Assembly: GCA_035236585.1 (NCBI GenBank)
Contig: CP141126.1
Span: forward strand, 9,437,001-9,501,000
Direction of reading: 5' to 3'
DNA: 64,000 nucleotides
Source: Warburgia ugandensis
Lineage: Eukaryota; Streptophyta; Magnoliopsida; Canellales; Canellaceae
The notes beneath the pieces were generated by a model. It saw nothing but the letters and a program-made list of their open reading frames with translations, searched no databases and was not told the origin of the DNA. Below, one piece after another: positions 21,968 to 34,678 of this stretch. Position 1 is the stretch's first letter; every line of letters begins with the position of its first letter. The translations under genes and the position numbers were made by a program.

Positions 21968-24245
21968 CAAATTGCTAAAACATTTTCAAATTTTCAGTTT
22001 TCCTCTAAATATTGTCAAAGTAAAAGTTCCTAAGACTTTTCGTCCCAAATTGCTTCTTGAGTAGAATTGGATGATCTTATCCTTAAAGTTTGGTTTCCAT
22101 GAGAGAGGGAGAGTAAATATGAAAATATTTAATTTGCATGAGGCTAGGGTTAAATAAAATTATCTTTTTTATTGTTATAGTGCCTTTTCAACGAAGTTTG
22201 AATAAGTGTTTGCAAATCTATAAAGAGTCAAAATTTGGCATTTTAAACACACCGTTTCCACTACTCTCTGTCTTTATTACATTCTTTATTTTCCATTCCA
22301 TTATTGGTCAAATCATTGTCTAACTATGTTAGAGTTCAAGGTGAGTCTACTGAAGATATTTGCGACAACCCAAATAAAGGCTTGCAGCATTTCTGAAGCG
22401 GTTTGCCAGAGATGTAACGAGCAAAAGCTCGATTGAGAGAGTAGGATAAATAACACTTAAGGAAATTATATTTAATACACGTTTAAGCCACACTATATTT
22501 CATCTTTTTGGCAACAATTTCATTCTCTCTCCCTAATTCTTTAACAGATTGCCTATCACTATTATGGCCTAATTCCCTCGTTCATCTAAGACCAAATTAA
22601 GGACAACCTCACGTTTGAAAATGATGGGAAGAAGAATCACCTGCAGGGTTAGGTTTGTAGACTATGAACCAATAAACCTCTTTGCTGGTGAGAGGAGAGA
22701 AACCACCCCTTAAGTTTTCGAATACGAACTGCTCGGCGTCATGCTTAAAGCCATGGCCTTGAGGGAATGTTGCCAAACCTCTAACAGCCCATCGACCCGA
22801 ATGAACAGGGGCAGCGAGCCCCAGCCACTGAGCCACTACTGAGTGCAGCCCGTCACACCCAATTAAAATCTGCAGTGCACAACAAGACAATTACTAAGCT
22901 CAGAATTACGAAGTGTGCTTCAGATCATTCGGTAACTTGACTTTGAGCTGATTATTTATTCATTGATGGTCCAAATCAAATACCTCATCTAAAAGATTAG
23001 TTATTAGAGTTATAATTATATATTGAGTGGCAGTATAGACATATCCTATTCCTTAGGACATTTAATTAAAAGCGTAATAAAATCACTTACTTTGGCTTTG
23101 ATGACTGTCTGATCCTCCATGTGGATGATTGCTTTAGGCGAACCTTGTGGTGTTTCGGTTTTTATTGAGACAACCTTTGAAGAATAGCGTATTGTTTCAA
23201 GTGGAAGCTCCTCGGCCAAGGCTTCCAATAGGGCTTTCCTGTGCAGTGCCCTTACACCCAGTATGCTGCTGCATTTAATCATAAGCATCTATTTCAACAT
23301 TAGAAGTTCCAGACTCACTTAGGAAATTAAACTTTCCACCTTGCAATGTCTTTAAACTACGTAGTTGGTGACACAATAGATGTTTGATTTCATTACCTGT
23401 CGGTTGGCGCTCTTGAGTAACCGATCTGTGTAGCCCCAGTAGCAACATTAGTAATAGACACCCTAATTAGAAATGGCACTCGTTAGTTCAGCTGTTAAAT
23501 TACAGTCAATTCGTTAATAAGAGGGAGTATATATCACCCTTCTGTTTCGCTTCCCACCCGGATTTTAGAAGACGACGATTTACATGTACAGGAAAAAGGG
23601 AATCCAGGGCCAGGCTTTCGGTAAGCCGGACCATATGAATCCATCTTAGCTAGACCATTCAGACTTTCAGAGAAGACAACTCTTTTTCTGGGTTTAAAAG
23701 AGGATAATTCGAAAACATTAGTAGCAACAAATCCTGGACTAATCAGGCGGTTACGATTAGCAGATGGATGAAATTTTCTAGGGCATGTTTTAGTTAAAAC
23801 AGGTCATCTGCTACTTAATCAAATATCGCCCCCTATAAGACGATCCTGACCGCTAATAAATATATTTAGGAAGGAAAATCCACAGCTTAAAAAGTTTTGG
23901 GAAGCAATGGTTTCCCCGACATGTTCCTGTAGCTCATTTTAAAGACAGGCGCCAATCTCACAGCAGAACACCTAATTATACAGAAAATCATTAGAGGCAA
24001 ACGAAAGTTTAGTGATCTTACTTTTCGATCGGGCCGTAAACGGAAGTGAGCTTGTGAGCAACGCCTAGGGCTTCAAGAGCTCTCCAAGCGTTGTCGGAGA
24101 GTCCTAGGGCAGCGCCCGTGGTTCGAAGCTCATGCCACCTCTCCAGCACCAAGGCCTTGACACCGACCCTCTTAAGGGCCAAGGCCGTAGCCAGGCCTGC
24201 GATCCCACCACCTATGATCACCACCTCCTCTTCGCGCATTTCCAT
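20457..24245 (-). CDS. FAD-dependent monooxygenase (MO/CTF2A-like), copy 3
   Basis: Same gene model as copy 2: exons 24022-24245, 23397-23462, 23091-23268, 22641-22869, 20457-20986, total 1227 nt, 408 residues, no internal stop, all GT/AG. The GGGIAGLATALALKRVG fold is at residues 12-28, the DG motif IGCDGLHSVV near 157 and GDAMHPMTPDLGQGG near 298. The fourth intron holds a GA microsatellite of about 80 bp that is barely present in copy 2. The protein differs from copy 2 at scattered positions, mainly in exons 2-5. A captured MED26 promoter lies beyond its 3' end in the opposite orientation and could produce antisense RNA. Enzyme substrate unknown; family assignment firm. Confidence 0.88.
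21885..21965. repeat. (GA)n microsatellite expanded in intron 4 of copy 3
   Basis: About 40 GA units. The same position in copy 2 (about 7488-7500) has only four or five, so the expansion followed duplication. Confidence 0.95.
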
Positions 24246-24290
24246 CTCTCTCTCTGAAACCTTTCAATAAACAATTTACGGAGACCAATT

Positions 24291-24351
24291 GAATTTATAA
24301 GCAAAAGAAGAAAACCAACACCTAGAGGAAGCTGCGACTAAAGAGCACGTG
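24291..24351 (-). promoter_or_regulatory. Copy 3 promoter: TATA box and G-box
   Basis: TATAAA-type box at 24291-24302 and perfect CACGTG at 24346-24351, in the same spacing as copy 2. Confidence 0.55.
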
Positions 24352-24463
24352 AATCTGTCATCGCTGAAGGGCAGTCTCGCAGCTTCCTTTCCTAGAACGT
24401 AGCCTTCTACGGACAACCGTCTCTTTCTATGAATTCTTGCTTACAAAGAAAAGAGAAGTACAC

Positions 24464-24464
<1 letters not shown>

Positions 24465-24535
<71 letters not shown>
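24465..24535. repeat. (TC)n microsatellite upstream of copy 3
   Basis: About 35 TC units at the position matching 10017-10081 in block B. The unique segment of about 130 bp following it here is missing in block B. Confidence 0.95.
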
Positions 24536-24537
<2 letters not shown>

Positions 24538-25723
24538 TATATGACACTGTTAAATTCTTCCTGCTTGAAGTAATTTTCAAGAGATGAACCACATCGATAG
24601 AGTGTTGACGCGTAAAAATCTAATCAGAGAGTGCTGTGGGGATCAAGCCGTGACCCTCAACTTTTGGATCCCTATGGACAGCTGTATGTGACGCGAAGGC
24701 CGTTGAACTTGTAGACCACCATCACCCACATATTCTTGGTTCCATGACGAAACGGATCCCCGAAAGGTGAATCCTATTACGGAAGGTCCCCACCTTTAGT
24801 TGTTCCGACCGGCGACTCTGACTTCTCAACTTCGAATTCCTAATAGTACAAGAAAACCTTGCAGATTGGATAAGCCTGGCATCTGGAAACTGTAGGAGGA
24901 ACTTGGTCCAAACAAGGGTGAAGACATTGAATGACCAAATCTTTGCTTGCTAGAATCATCCAATCGCAATGCCTTTTGCAAGATCCGTGAGCCACACGTG
25001 GGCCACTAAAACGCGTCTGATTGGGAGCAGCACCGTAGCCACTGCATTATTTAGTTTCTTTTTCCAATTTCCAATGGGAAGGAGCAGGTCAAAAGGTAGC
25101 AGTCGTGCATTCAACAATAGAATAATGATTTGACCCGGCTGATTGACGACCATAAGGCATTTTGTGTGTGTACGGAATTAGTCTTTCCTTTTGATTTTTC
25201 TATCCTGGTAGAATCGTGCGGGCCTTCCTTTTGACTTTCCTTGCTTCTTCTTCTTCTTCTTCTTCTTCCTTATTCTCTCCATTTCTCGTTGAAAATCACA
25301 ATTCACAGACCCACACGAGCCCTTGTCACTCGACTTCTCAATCACCCAACTTCCTCTCTGTTCAATGTTCACTTTTGATCAAAATATTCCTAATTGTTAA
25401 GTGTTCAATTTTGGTCAAAATATCACTAATTTAGTATTTGATTAGAGCATCTAGACCATTAATTTTAAGATTTTAAATCAAATATTTCATTTTAGCTTTA
25501 ATTGGCCATCCAACCGTTGAATTGTAAAATTTAGTGGTTAAATGACTATTAAAGCTAATGGACGGTTTAGATTTCGCTAATTGAGTCCTGTGCATTGCAG
25601 ATCAGTCAACTCAGGCATAGACGCTCCAGATTGAATCATGAAAATCAGATGGAATTTGAAGAGTCATAGTACAAAACAAGATTGAAGACTTGCAAAGTTC
25701 TAGTAAGACTAGAATTCCAGTGG

Positions 25724-25729
<6 letters not shown>

Positions 25730-25797
<68 letters not shown>

Positions 25798-25882
25798 ACA
25801 TCTCTCCCTATCTCTCTTTTGAAAGACCCTTCTTTCTTCTCCAAAAAGAATGTTTTTTTTCCCTTTTAGGAAGGTGCAGGCT

Positions 25883-25934
<52 letters not shown>
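25730..25934. repeat. Two (TC)n microsatellites in the solo LTR
   Basis: TC runs at 25730-25793 and about 25888-25934, separated by about 95 bp of pyrimidine-rich DNA. Confidence 0.9.
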
Positions 25935-25936
<2 letters not shown>

Positions 25937-26708
25937 ATCTCAACTATCTCTATCTCATGCTTCATCTTCACTGCTTGGATTGACTCCTTTGTTTCACACT
26001 TTACCTCCTCTCTTTTCATCTCTTGGTTTCCAACAAGAACCCGAGTTCCAGTCTGCGTTTCCTGCTTCATCGCCATCACACAGCTAGCCCTCTTCCATCA
26101 TCACACCGCACCAATTCCCCTGCTTCTCTCTTCTTTACGGATTCCCTCACTCCCTTTTGCCTTCACGTTTTCCCTCTCTACTTCCTTATCCTCTCTCACT
26201 CCTGCATCAACCCCCAAACCCATCACCTGTCTTCCCAGGCTACACCAACTACCTAGCCTCCTCTACAACACCACCAACCCAACTCCTCACCGTGCTCCCT
26301 TCTCCCTTAAGCTCCAACTCTTTCTTCCCGCCCCTGCTCCATCTTCCCAAACCACATCATCTCGTCCTCTTCTCTTGGCCGGCCATTGGTGCGTGACACA
26401 CCAAGAAGGCCTGGCCTTTTCTCCCTCTTCTTCTTCCCTCTTATCCCTTCTTCTCAATCCCCCTTCCTCTCCGGCTCCACCTTCTTTCGGCTGGGCATAT
26501 ACCCATTCCGGTTGGCTCAGGAATTTCTCCCATCATCTTCCCTGTCTCCCATCTCTGGAGGGTTTCTCGCTTCCGAACGGCCCAGTGGAGAAAATCCGAA
26601 CTGGGTTTTCTCCCAACCCAGCTTCTCCTCCATTTGCATCCATTTGCATCACTGGACGCCCACAGGTGCGTGACACACCACAGGCCTGGTGTCATTTCAA
26701 CTGCCCAG

Positions 26709-26710
<2 letters not shown>

Positions 26711-26791
<81 letters not shown>
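26711..26791. repeat. (TC)n microsatellite, longest in the solo LTR
   Basis: About 40 TC units. Confidence 0.95.
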
Positions 26792-26794
<3 letters not shown>

Positions 26795-27104
26795 CGCCAG
26801 TCGCACGGCCAGGGAGCGGGTTTTCTCCCCATCTTCTCGTCTCTCCATCCTTCTTCTTCCTCTTCTCCTTCTTCCCCATCTTCTCATCCGATTCCTCTTT
26901 CTTCACCGGCTTCCACAATCACCAGACGCCCCAGGAGAGAAAACCCAACTCGGGTTTTCTCCCCACCATTTTCTTCTTCCTCCTTCCTCTATTCTTCTTC
27001 CTCTTCCTTTCTTTCCCCCTTCTCCGGTTCCCACCATGTTTTCCTGGTTTTTTCGTGAAAAACCAAAACCCCTAAAGAAATTCCAAGTCTGCCCCTGTTA
27101 AAAC

Positions 27105-27240
27105 CCAGAAATACCAACTGTGTCCCCTGTCAGATTTCAGGAAATTCCATCTGTGTCCCTAAAAGAATTCCATCTGTGTCCCCTGTCAGATTTCAGGAAA
27201 TTCCATCTGTGTCCCGAAAAGAATTCCATCTGTGTCCCTT
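27105..27240. repeat. Imperfect short tandem repeat (GTGTCCC-type) in the solo LTR
   Basis: The words TTCCATCTGTGTCCC and CCTGTCAGATTTCAGGAAA recur at intervals of 26-60 bp between 27105 and 27240, suggesting local slippage duplications. Confidence 0.6.
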
Positions 27241-27966
27241 GGCAGATTTCAAAAATACCAATTGGGTCCCCGGTTTAATTACAACTGTGTCCCTGTGCTA
27301 TTCTGGTTTTAACTTATCTTCATTCTGACTATTCAGGGACAGTGCAATCCAAGACAGACTATTCAAGGACAGACTAATCAGAGATAGTGCAATCCAAGGA
27401 CAAGCTTATCCAGGACGCATTTTTGTTTTATTTTCTATTTTCCTTGGAATAAATATTTGGGAACATTGGAACAATTGAATACATCTGGATTTTAGTTTAT
27501 TTCTAGTATAATCTTTGTTTTTATTCTTTTAGTTGAATTTTATTTAAAACTCCATAATTTTAAATCAAGTCCTCGTGGGATCGACCCGTATTTGCATAGC
27601 TATACTACAATAGCCCGTGCACTTGCGGTTAAAAAATCAACACTAATTTAGTATTCAATTAGAGCATATAGGCCATCGATATCAATATTTTACATAAAAT
27701 ATTTTATTTTAGCTCTAATTGCCTATTCAACCCTTGAATTACAAAATTTAACGGTCAGATAATCATCAGAGCTAATCAGAAGAGTAATGAATGGTTTAGA
27801 TTATTGTAATTAGGTTATGTGTATTGTAGATCAATCAATTCGAGTTAGGATGATCCAAATCAAATTAACGAGATTAGATCAAGATGAAAAAGTTTCTTGG
27901 AAAGAGAGGACTTTGAAGACTCTTAGGACAAAAGGAATTTGAAGAATGGATGAGTTTTGCATAGAA

Positions 27967-28145
27967 GGGGCCCTTGGCGCAATGGTAAAAGTTGTCATCA
28001 TGTGACCTTGAGGTCACAGGTTCAAGGCGTGGAATCAGCCTCTTGCAAAATGCAAGGTAAGACTGCCTACTATAGGCCCTTGTGGTCTGCCCCTGTTTTG
28101 GACCCCACATAGGTGGGAGCATTATGCACCGGGGCTGCCCTTTCC
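27967..28145 (+). mobile_element. Au-like SINE (block C copy)
   Basis: Same element and insertion point as 11134-11312. A-box CTTGGCGCAATGGTAAAAG, B-box region AGGTTCAAGGC, end GCACCGGGGCTGCCCTTT. Confidence 0.85.
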
Positions 28146-28284
28146 AACACCCTTCTCTCTTTGTCTTTCTTTTCTTGTTCTCCTCCCCAGCTTCTCCCAC
28201 CTATTCTTTCACCATCGCATTGCCCAGCTCCTCTTCAGTCAGCAGTTTGTCGTTTCAATTCCATTTTTTTCAGCCACCACCGAC

Positions 28285-28666
28285 AAACTTTGCTGCACCA
28301 ACAGAAGCTTTCAAACGCAGCACCGAATTTGGCCGCCGATATCAATTGTGGCGAGCACTGCCGTCGGCCACCAACGTCAAAGAAAATCGGCCACCGCCCA
28401 AGAATTTGTGACATTTTTTGTTGACATTAAGCTTTGAAAATCCCTATAAAGAGGGCTATGATTAAGAGCATTTGAAATCATCACACCATTCCATGTCTTC
28501 TCTTCTTGTAAATACTCCTGTAATTCTTTTACTATATTGTTTCAGTTTATTGTGAAATTCCTCTCTCCATGGACATAGGCATTTTTTGCCCAACCACGTT
28601 AAACGACGTTCTTGTGCGTGTGTTTGTGTGGGTGCATTATCCTGGTCGGGGTTAAAAACCCCAACA
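28285..28666 (+). repeat. 5' LTR of copia element 2
   Basis: About 382 bp with a single CTATAAAGAGGG box and without the 87-bp duplication of element 1. The primer site AGTATCATAGC follows. Confidence 0.85.
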
Positions 28667-28909
28667 AGTAGTATCATAGCGAGTTCTGCCACAAAATAGA
28701 GGCAGAAAACAAGAGTTGCAAAATGGTCACGATCGATGCGAGAAGGAAGAAGAATGGTGCAACTAAAGTGTTGCTACAGTTAAAAAACACTTCTGCTACA
28801 ATGTAAAAACATCATCATTCTGCTACAGTGAAAGGCAACATCATTGTACTATAGTAAAAGTGTATCATTGCTATCAGTTACAATGATCGTTACATTAAAA
28901 ACAGAAAAT

Positions 28910-31450
28910 GAGTGGGCTTTTGAATATGAACAGGTATGTGGTATCATTCTACAATGAGTAGAAGATAATATTTTGAATCATATTCAAAATGAAACACATA
29001 CTAGAACTTTGTGGATCAAATTAGAAACCTTGTACGCATCGAGAACTGAAAATAATAAGTTATTCCTACTTAATCAAGCAATGCACCTAAGATATAAGGA
29101 AGGGAGTTCTGTTTTCGATCACTTGAATGAGTTGATTGGATGCTTTCAACAACTTTCTAACGTTGGCATCAAGTTTAACGATGATATCATGGGTTTATGG
29201 CTTTTTAATACTTTGCATGACTTATGGAATTTTTTTTGTGTTTCTCTAGCCAATTCTACTCTAGGTGGTGCTGTGAAATGGGAATCTGCAAGAAGCGCAA
29301 TTTTAAATGAAGAAATGAGGTGATGAGCTCAAGTTGCCACCACATCACTGTCTGAAATTTTAATCTCAAAAAACAAGGAGAGAAGTAAGATCAAAGGTCG
29401 GCAGAAGAATAACAGGGCAAGAGTAAATATAAGTCTAGATATAAGAATTTGGAGTGTAATTATTGTGGCAAGAAGGGTCACATTAAAAAGCAGTGTTACA
29501 AGTGGAAAGCTGAGAACAAGACAGAGAATGCCAAGTAGAAGAGAAGAAATGATGACGTAAATGATAGTATGGCCACCACCACTTTAGGCCTTGTTGTGAT
29601 TTATGATGAAAATGAGATCAACATAGCTTCCAGTGAGATTGGATGGGTCGTTTACAGTGGTGCTTCTTTTCACGTTACCTCTAAGAGGGAGTTTTTCACC
29701 TCATACACTCCTCGTGACTTTGTAGTGTTGAAGATGGGTAACGACGGGCTGTCAAATGTTGTTGGTATTGGATTTGTCTATTTGTACACCAATAACAGGA
29801 CGAGGTTGATTCTTAAGGAAGTTTGACATTGACCAAATATCTGGTTGAACTTAATATCAGCCAGAAAGCTTGATGATGATGGGTACTATAATACCTTTTG
29901 CAATGGTCAATGGAAGCTCTCTAAGGGAACACTTGTGATTGCTAGAGGGAAGAAATCATCTAGCTTGTATGTGATACACGCTTTAATTCTTATTAACTCT
30001 ATGAATGCAGTTGATGTTGCTGGTTCTTCAGAGTTGTGGCACAGGCAGCTCATTCACATAAGTGAGAAAGGACTAGTTTGTTTAGTCAAGAAGAGTCTGC
30101 TTTCAAGGCTCAATGCTGCAAGGTTGAGCAAGTGTGCTCATTGTCTTGCCAAGAAGCGGCAACAAATTTCCTTCAAAAGGCATCCTTCTTCCAGGAAGCC
30201 AAGCGTGCTTGAATTGCTACATTAGGATGTGTGTGGTACTATGAATGTACGAACACTTGGTAGTGCATTATATTTTGTCACCTTTATTGATGATTATTCC
30301 AAAAAACTCTAGGTCTATGCTTTGAAATATAAGGATTAGGTACTTGACAAATTTAAAGAGTTTCAAGCTTCTGTTGAGCGTCAAACAGGAAAGAAGTTGA
30401 AATATATACGCACAAGCTTCTTCTAGGTTTTGTTGCTAAAGGCAAGGAGAAGTACATCTGCAAGCTGGAGAAGAGTCTATATGGCTTGAAATAGGCACCC
30501 ATGACAATGGTACAAAAAGTTCAAGCAATTCCTGGCCCAACAGGGTTATAGAATGACTATTTCAGATTATTGTGTGTTTATGTAGAGATTCTCAGAGAAT
30601 GATTTTGGGATTTTGCTACTCTATGTTGATGATATGCTTATTATTTGATGCAGCTCTTCAAGGATCAGTCAATTAAAGAAGGAGCTAAACAAAGTCTTTG
30701 TTATGAAAGACTTGGGTCCTGTGAGATAGATTTTTGGGATTTCTATCGTTCGTGACAGGAGGAATAAGTGGTTATGGTTGTCTCAGGAGAAGTACATAGA
30801 AAAGGTACTTCAGCGATTTCACATGGATAGAGCTAAAGTGGTTAGTACACCTTTTGCTACTCACTTTAAGCTTAGTAAGAATCAAGTTCCAGTGAGTGAT
30901 GCTAAAAAGGAATGCATGCAAGATGTTCTTTATGCTTCAGCTATTGGCAGTCTTATGTATGCCATGGTATGCACCAGAGCAGACATTACATATGCAGTTG
31001 GTACAGTGAGCTATTTTCTATTAAATCCAGGAAAAGAGCATTTGAATGCAGTGAAGTGGATATTGAGATATCTACATGGTACTTCCAAGTTGAGTCTAGA
31101 ATTTGGCACTAGCAAGCTCGAGTTTGAGAGCTACACTGATTCGGATATGGCTAGTGATATTGATGAGGAAGTCTACTTCAGGCTATTTGATTAGTTTTGC
31201 AGGGAAAGCAGTGTCATGGCAGTCAATATTATAGAAATGTGTTGCCTTGCCTATGATGGAGGCTGAGTTTATTGTTGTGACAAAGACTTGCAAAAAGTTA
31301 CTGTGGATGAAGAAATTCATGAACGAACTTGGCTTTACGCAGAAGAGATATGCCTTATTTTGTGATAGTTAGAGTGCTATAAACCTCAGAAAGAATTCTA
31401 CTTTTCATGGGAGGTCAAAGCACATTGAACAACATTGATGTTCAGTAACA
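28910..31450 (+). pseudogene. Copia gag-pol remnant, element 2
   Basis: Gag is at 28910-29323. The zinc knuckle (CNYCGKKGHIKKQC) is at about 29450-29500. The protease is at 29569-29826 with VYSGASFH, the catalytic Asp replaced by Tyr. GAG-pre-integrase is at 29845-30225 (ELWHRQLIHIS, CAHCLAKK). After a short integrase stub and the large deletion, RT resumes near 30420. The polymerase motif LLYVDDMLII is intact around 30620, and the RT tail and RNase H run from 30778 (SQEKYIEKVLQRF, TDSDMASD) in one open stretch to 31194. RNase H continues to about 31430 in broken frames, including the part missing from element 1. Confidence 0.88.
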
Positions 31451-31648
31451 TTGGATACATGATATTTTGGACAAGAAGTCGCTAAAGCTTGAGAAAATTC
31501 ATACTAATGATAATAGTTCAGATATGATGACAAAAGCATTACTACGTAGCAAGTTCGAGATTTTCAGGGAATTGACTGTGATGGGCTTCTGCTAGAAGTT
31601 CATAAATGAAGAAACCTCTTTCAATTAATGAGCATAGAAGGGGAGATT

Positions 31649-32044
31649 TGTTGGTCCAATAACTTTGTTGCACTGACAGAAGCTTTCAAACTTAGCATCG
31701 AATTTGGCCGCCAACATCAACTATGGCAGGCGCCGTCGTCAACCGCTGACGTCAAAGAAAATATGCCACCGCCCAAGACTTTGTGACATTTTTTGTTGAC
31801 ATTTAACTATGAAAATCCCTATAAATAGGGATACGATTAAGAGCATTTGAAATTATCACACCATTCCCTGTCTTCTCTTCTTGGAAATACCCCTTGTAAT
31901 TTTTTTCACTATATTATTTCAGTTTATAGTGAAATTGCTCTCTCCGTGAACATATGCGTTTTTGGCCAAACCATGTTAAACGGCGTTCTTGTGTATGTGT
32001 TTGCATGGGTGCATTATCTTGGTTGAGGCTAAAAAACCCCAACA
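31649..32044 (+). repeat. 3' LTR of copia element 2
   Basis: 396 bp. Preceded by the purine tract AGAAGGGGAGATT. One CTATAAATAGGG TATA-like box. Confidence 0.85.
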
Positions 32045-33169
32045 CAGTTTCCATCGATGACGCCTACCTTACCCTTGAACCATCCCCCTCAATCACTGCT
32101 CAACAGCCCCATCTATGTTTCTCTCTCTCTCCACTGAGAGACCTAAACCGAAGTTCAAATTCCATCATCCACTCTCTTCTTCTCTTCTCTCCCCCACTTC
32201 CCATTCCCTACATTCTTTTCTTCTCAGGATTATAGGAAGGACTTCTCTCTACCACCCTCCTCTTGCTCTCTCTATCTCCGTTCTTCATCTACCACACAAC
32301 ACCTCCCTTTCCAAGCTTCACCCCAGGTCATTTCCCACACCGACCTCTTTCCCTAGCACACCTGATGCCCTCTTCTCCACTCTGGATTTGCGAATCACAA
32401 ATTGCACCAACTATTCTATCTCCTCATCTACCCAAGCTTGGCCAGACCTAACGACGCCATCTCACTGGCCCAGCACTGCACCTTCTCCTTTCCCTGTTCT
32501 CTGATTCCGGTAAGATCAGAGGAGAAAACCCATTTTCTCCTTCCCAATTTCTCTCCTTTCTCCATCTCCGACATCCCCTTCCTCAAGCATCTCTTTCCCT
32601 TGTTTCTCTAGGATTCCCAGTCACCGAAGAAAACTCCAAATGGATTTCCCTTTCTTTTCCTCTTCCCCTCCTCTTCTTCCCTCTTCCTCCTTTGGCTCTT
32701 CCTTCTTCTCCGTCAATTTCCTTTCAGTTTTCGTTTTCTTTTTTTTTTTTTCAAAATTTCCAATTCTGCCCTAAGTAGATCTAATTTAATCTCATTTCTG
32801 TCCCAGCTTTTATTTCCTTCTATGTCCCAAATTGTAATGAGATGTTCCTGTTCTAATTGAGCTTTACTTTATCCATATTCTAACTATCTAGGGACAATGC
32901 TATTCCAAGGACAGTGCAATCCAAGATTGTTTATTTAGTTTTATTTTCTGTGTTTTTCATAACTGGACATTATGTGATTTGCATCATTTCAATAAATCTG
33001 AATCTTTATTTTATTGTTAGTTTATTTCTGTTATGTTCTTTATTTTTATTTTTTAACCAATTAAATTTTATTTAAACTCTTCTTTAAAAGCGAGTTCTTG
33101 TAGGATCGACTCATACTTGCATTAGTTATACTACAATAGTCCGTACACTTATAGTTAAACACATCAACA

Positions 33170-34333
33170 CTCTTCTCTCTTTCTCTGCTCCCTGTTCACT
33201 TCCTCATCACTACCCAACACTAGCAGCACCGCCTGTTGCACTCTCTACTCACCTCACTCTTCCCATCCCTTCCCAGTTATCTCCATCGTTGGCTTTTTCC
33301 GACGAAAACCCAGTTTCCAGGCATTCCCCTATGCTCTCCCTACTCTCTCTACTCAACTTGTCTCATAGCTAGCGAGTCCTCTCTCACAAGCAAATTCTAT
33401 CATCTCTCCGTCACTTCTACTTTACCTCCCGCGCTCTCTTCTCATCAGCTCCACTGCACCGCTCCAACCCTCCAGCTAGCACCGCTCGACCAAGAGAATC
33501 CTGGTTTTCTCCATTTTCCCTCTATTCCTCCTCCTCTTCTTACCTTCTTCTCTTCTTCCCTCCCTACTTCACCGTAATCTCCCTCCTCTGCCAGCAATTT
33601 TCTTTCTTGATTAGAAATTTGATTTTTTTTTTTAACTTCCTTGTGTTTTTACCCATTGCACTTAATTCTTATTTCCATCCCCCAAATTTAATTCCTTATG
33701 TATCCCTATTTCTATTCCGGTTTTATCTTGCCTTCATTCTACTTATCCAGGAGCTGCACAATCCAAGCCAGTGATTAAGGCTTAACTTAATCAACAGTTA
33801 TCTTTAACCAACAAGATTTCTTTGTTTCTCCTTTGTTTTACATTAGATCTTTAATTAATTTTTGTATTTTATTCATAGGACATCAAATAATGTTTCTGAT
33901 CTTTAATCTAAAATCTAAAAATCAATCTAAGTAGTCCAAAAACTAAAATATTTATTTAGTCTAGATCTTTAAGATTTTGGGAAATCTGCTTAATCCAACT
34001 TTTGAATCCCTAATCAAAACTATCAATGAGACATTGATAAAGGTTGATCGACTCCAAGATGACCATATTTGAAGAAATCGACAGTGATCAAGCTAGAAAA
34101 GTAGAATTTCCTGTTATTTAGTTTACTTTTCTTTTTTCTTGAACTGAAAATTTTGTAATTTTTATCAGTTGAATATATCTGAATTTTGACTTCATTATCA
34201 AGTAATTTTTATTTTTACTTTTACAATTAAATTTTATTTAAACTCTATCTTTTTAAGTTGAGTCTTTGTGGGATTCACCAATATTGTATAAACTACATTA
34301 CAACATCGTGCGCACTTACAGTAAAACAGTGCC
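33170..34333. repeat. Further LTR-type repeat, block C
   Basis: Continues past LTR-X with the sequence shared with 17439-18060, then extends to a tail (GTGGGATTCACCAATATTG ... CGCACTTACAGTAAAACA) that is a diverged form of the LTR-X tail. Probably an older, related LTR into which LTR-X inserted; its own left end is not identified. Confidence 0.45.
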
Positions 34334-34539
34334 CACACTCTCCTTTTTATTTTTCACCGTTTGGTGCCTTCCCAGTACATAGAGCACAGAGTAACTTACA
34401 CACTCAAACATGCTCCTGGGAGCAAGGGTCAGACGGAGTAGCTGGCCCATTTTTTTGTAATTAAAAAAAAAAGAAAAGAAATCCTAACTGTTTATCAAAT
34501 TCACCCTCATCCAGATGATGTGACTACCAAAATTCGAAC

Positions 34540-34678
34540 CCAAAGGTTGCCTCTAAAGCCTCCTTTTATAGATTCCGTTTAGGTGGACAATAGACGGCAT
34601 AAGAGAATACAAACAGTTTTCTGTTTTGGACCGTCTTTTTTACACCCAAAAAGGGAGCTTTAGAGGCATCCTTTCGAT
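34540..34678. mobile_element. Small MITE with 22-bp terminal inverted repeats
   Basis: The left end AAAGGTTGCCTCTAAAGCCT and the reverse complement of the right end, AAAGGATGCCTCTAAAGCTC, pair over about 22 bp. Total about 138 bp, no coding capacity. The superfamily is uncertain. Confidence 0.6.

Larger units (their letters stand above)
25395..27642 (+). mobile_element. Solo LTR of LTR-X family, 2.25 kb, with target duplication
   Basis: Starts TGTTAAGTGTTCAATTTTGG, ends CGGTTAAAAAATCAACA, and is flanked by CTAAT on both sides (25390-25394 and 27643-27647). The uninterrupted site is preserved in block B at 10810-10814 as a single CTAAT. The LTR holds three TC microsatellites, a pyrimidine-rich zone, a set of TTCCATCTGTGTCCC repeats (about 27105-27240) and a GTGGGATCGACCCGTATTTG tail. 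No internal domain is present, so it most likely formed by LTR-LTR recombination. Long Ser-Leu or Arg-Glu open frames across it are repeat artefacts. Confidence 0.9.
28285..32044 (+). mobile_element. Ty1/copia LTR retrotransposon 2 (degenerate, internally deleted)
   Basis: 5' LTR at about 28285-28666 and 3' LTR at 31649-32044 (starts TGTTGGTCC, ends CCCCAACA). It occupies the same site as element 1 in block B and shares the missing start of the 5' LTR, so both descend from one insertion copied with the block. About 1.2 kb between integrase and RT is deleted (junction near 30415; element 1 equivalent about 13665-14845). Confidence 0.9.
25359..33169. mobile_element. Interrupted LTR-X, block C
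   Basis: Counterpart of 10779-17438. It begins TGTTCAATGTTC and ends ...CACATCAACA followed by CTCTT. It is interrupted by a solo LTR of its own family (25395-27642), the shared SINE (27967-28145) and the shared copia element (28285-32044). Confidence 0.65.

Noticed and set aside
25850-27101. Long open frame of 402 codons and overlapping frames in the pyrimidine-rich LTR
   Set aside because: They are Ser-Leu, Arg-Glu or Phe-Ser-Pro strings made by TC microsatellites and pyrimidine bias within a solo LTR; no domain and no start context.
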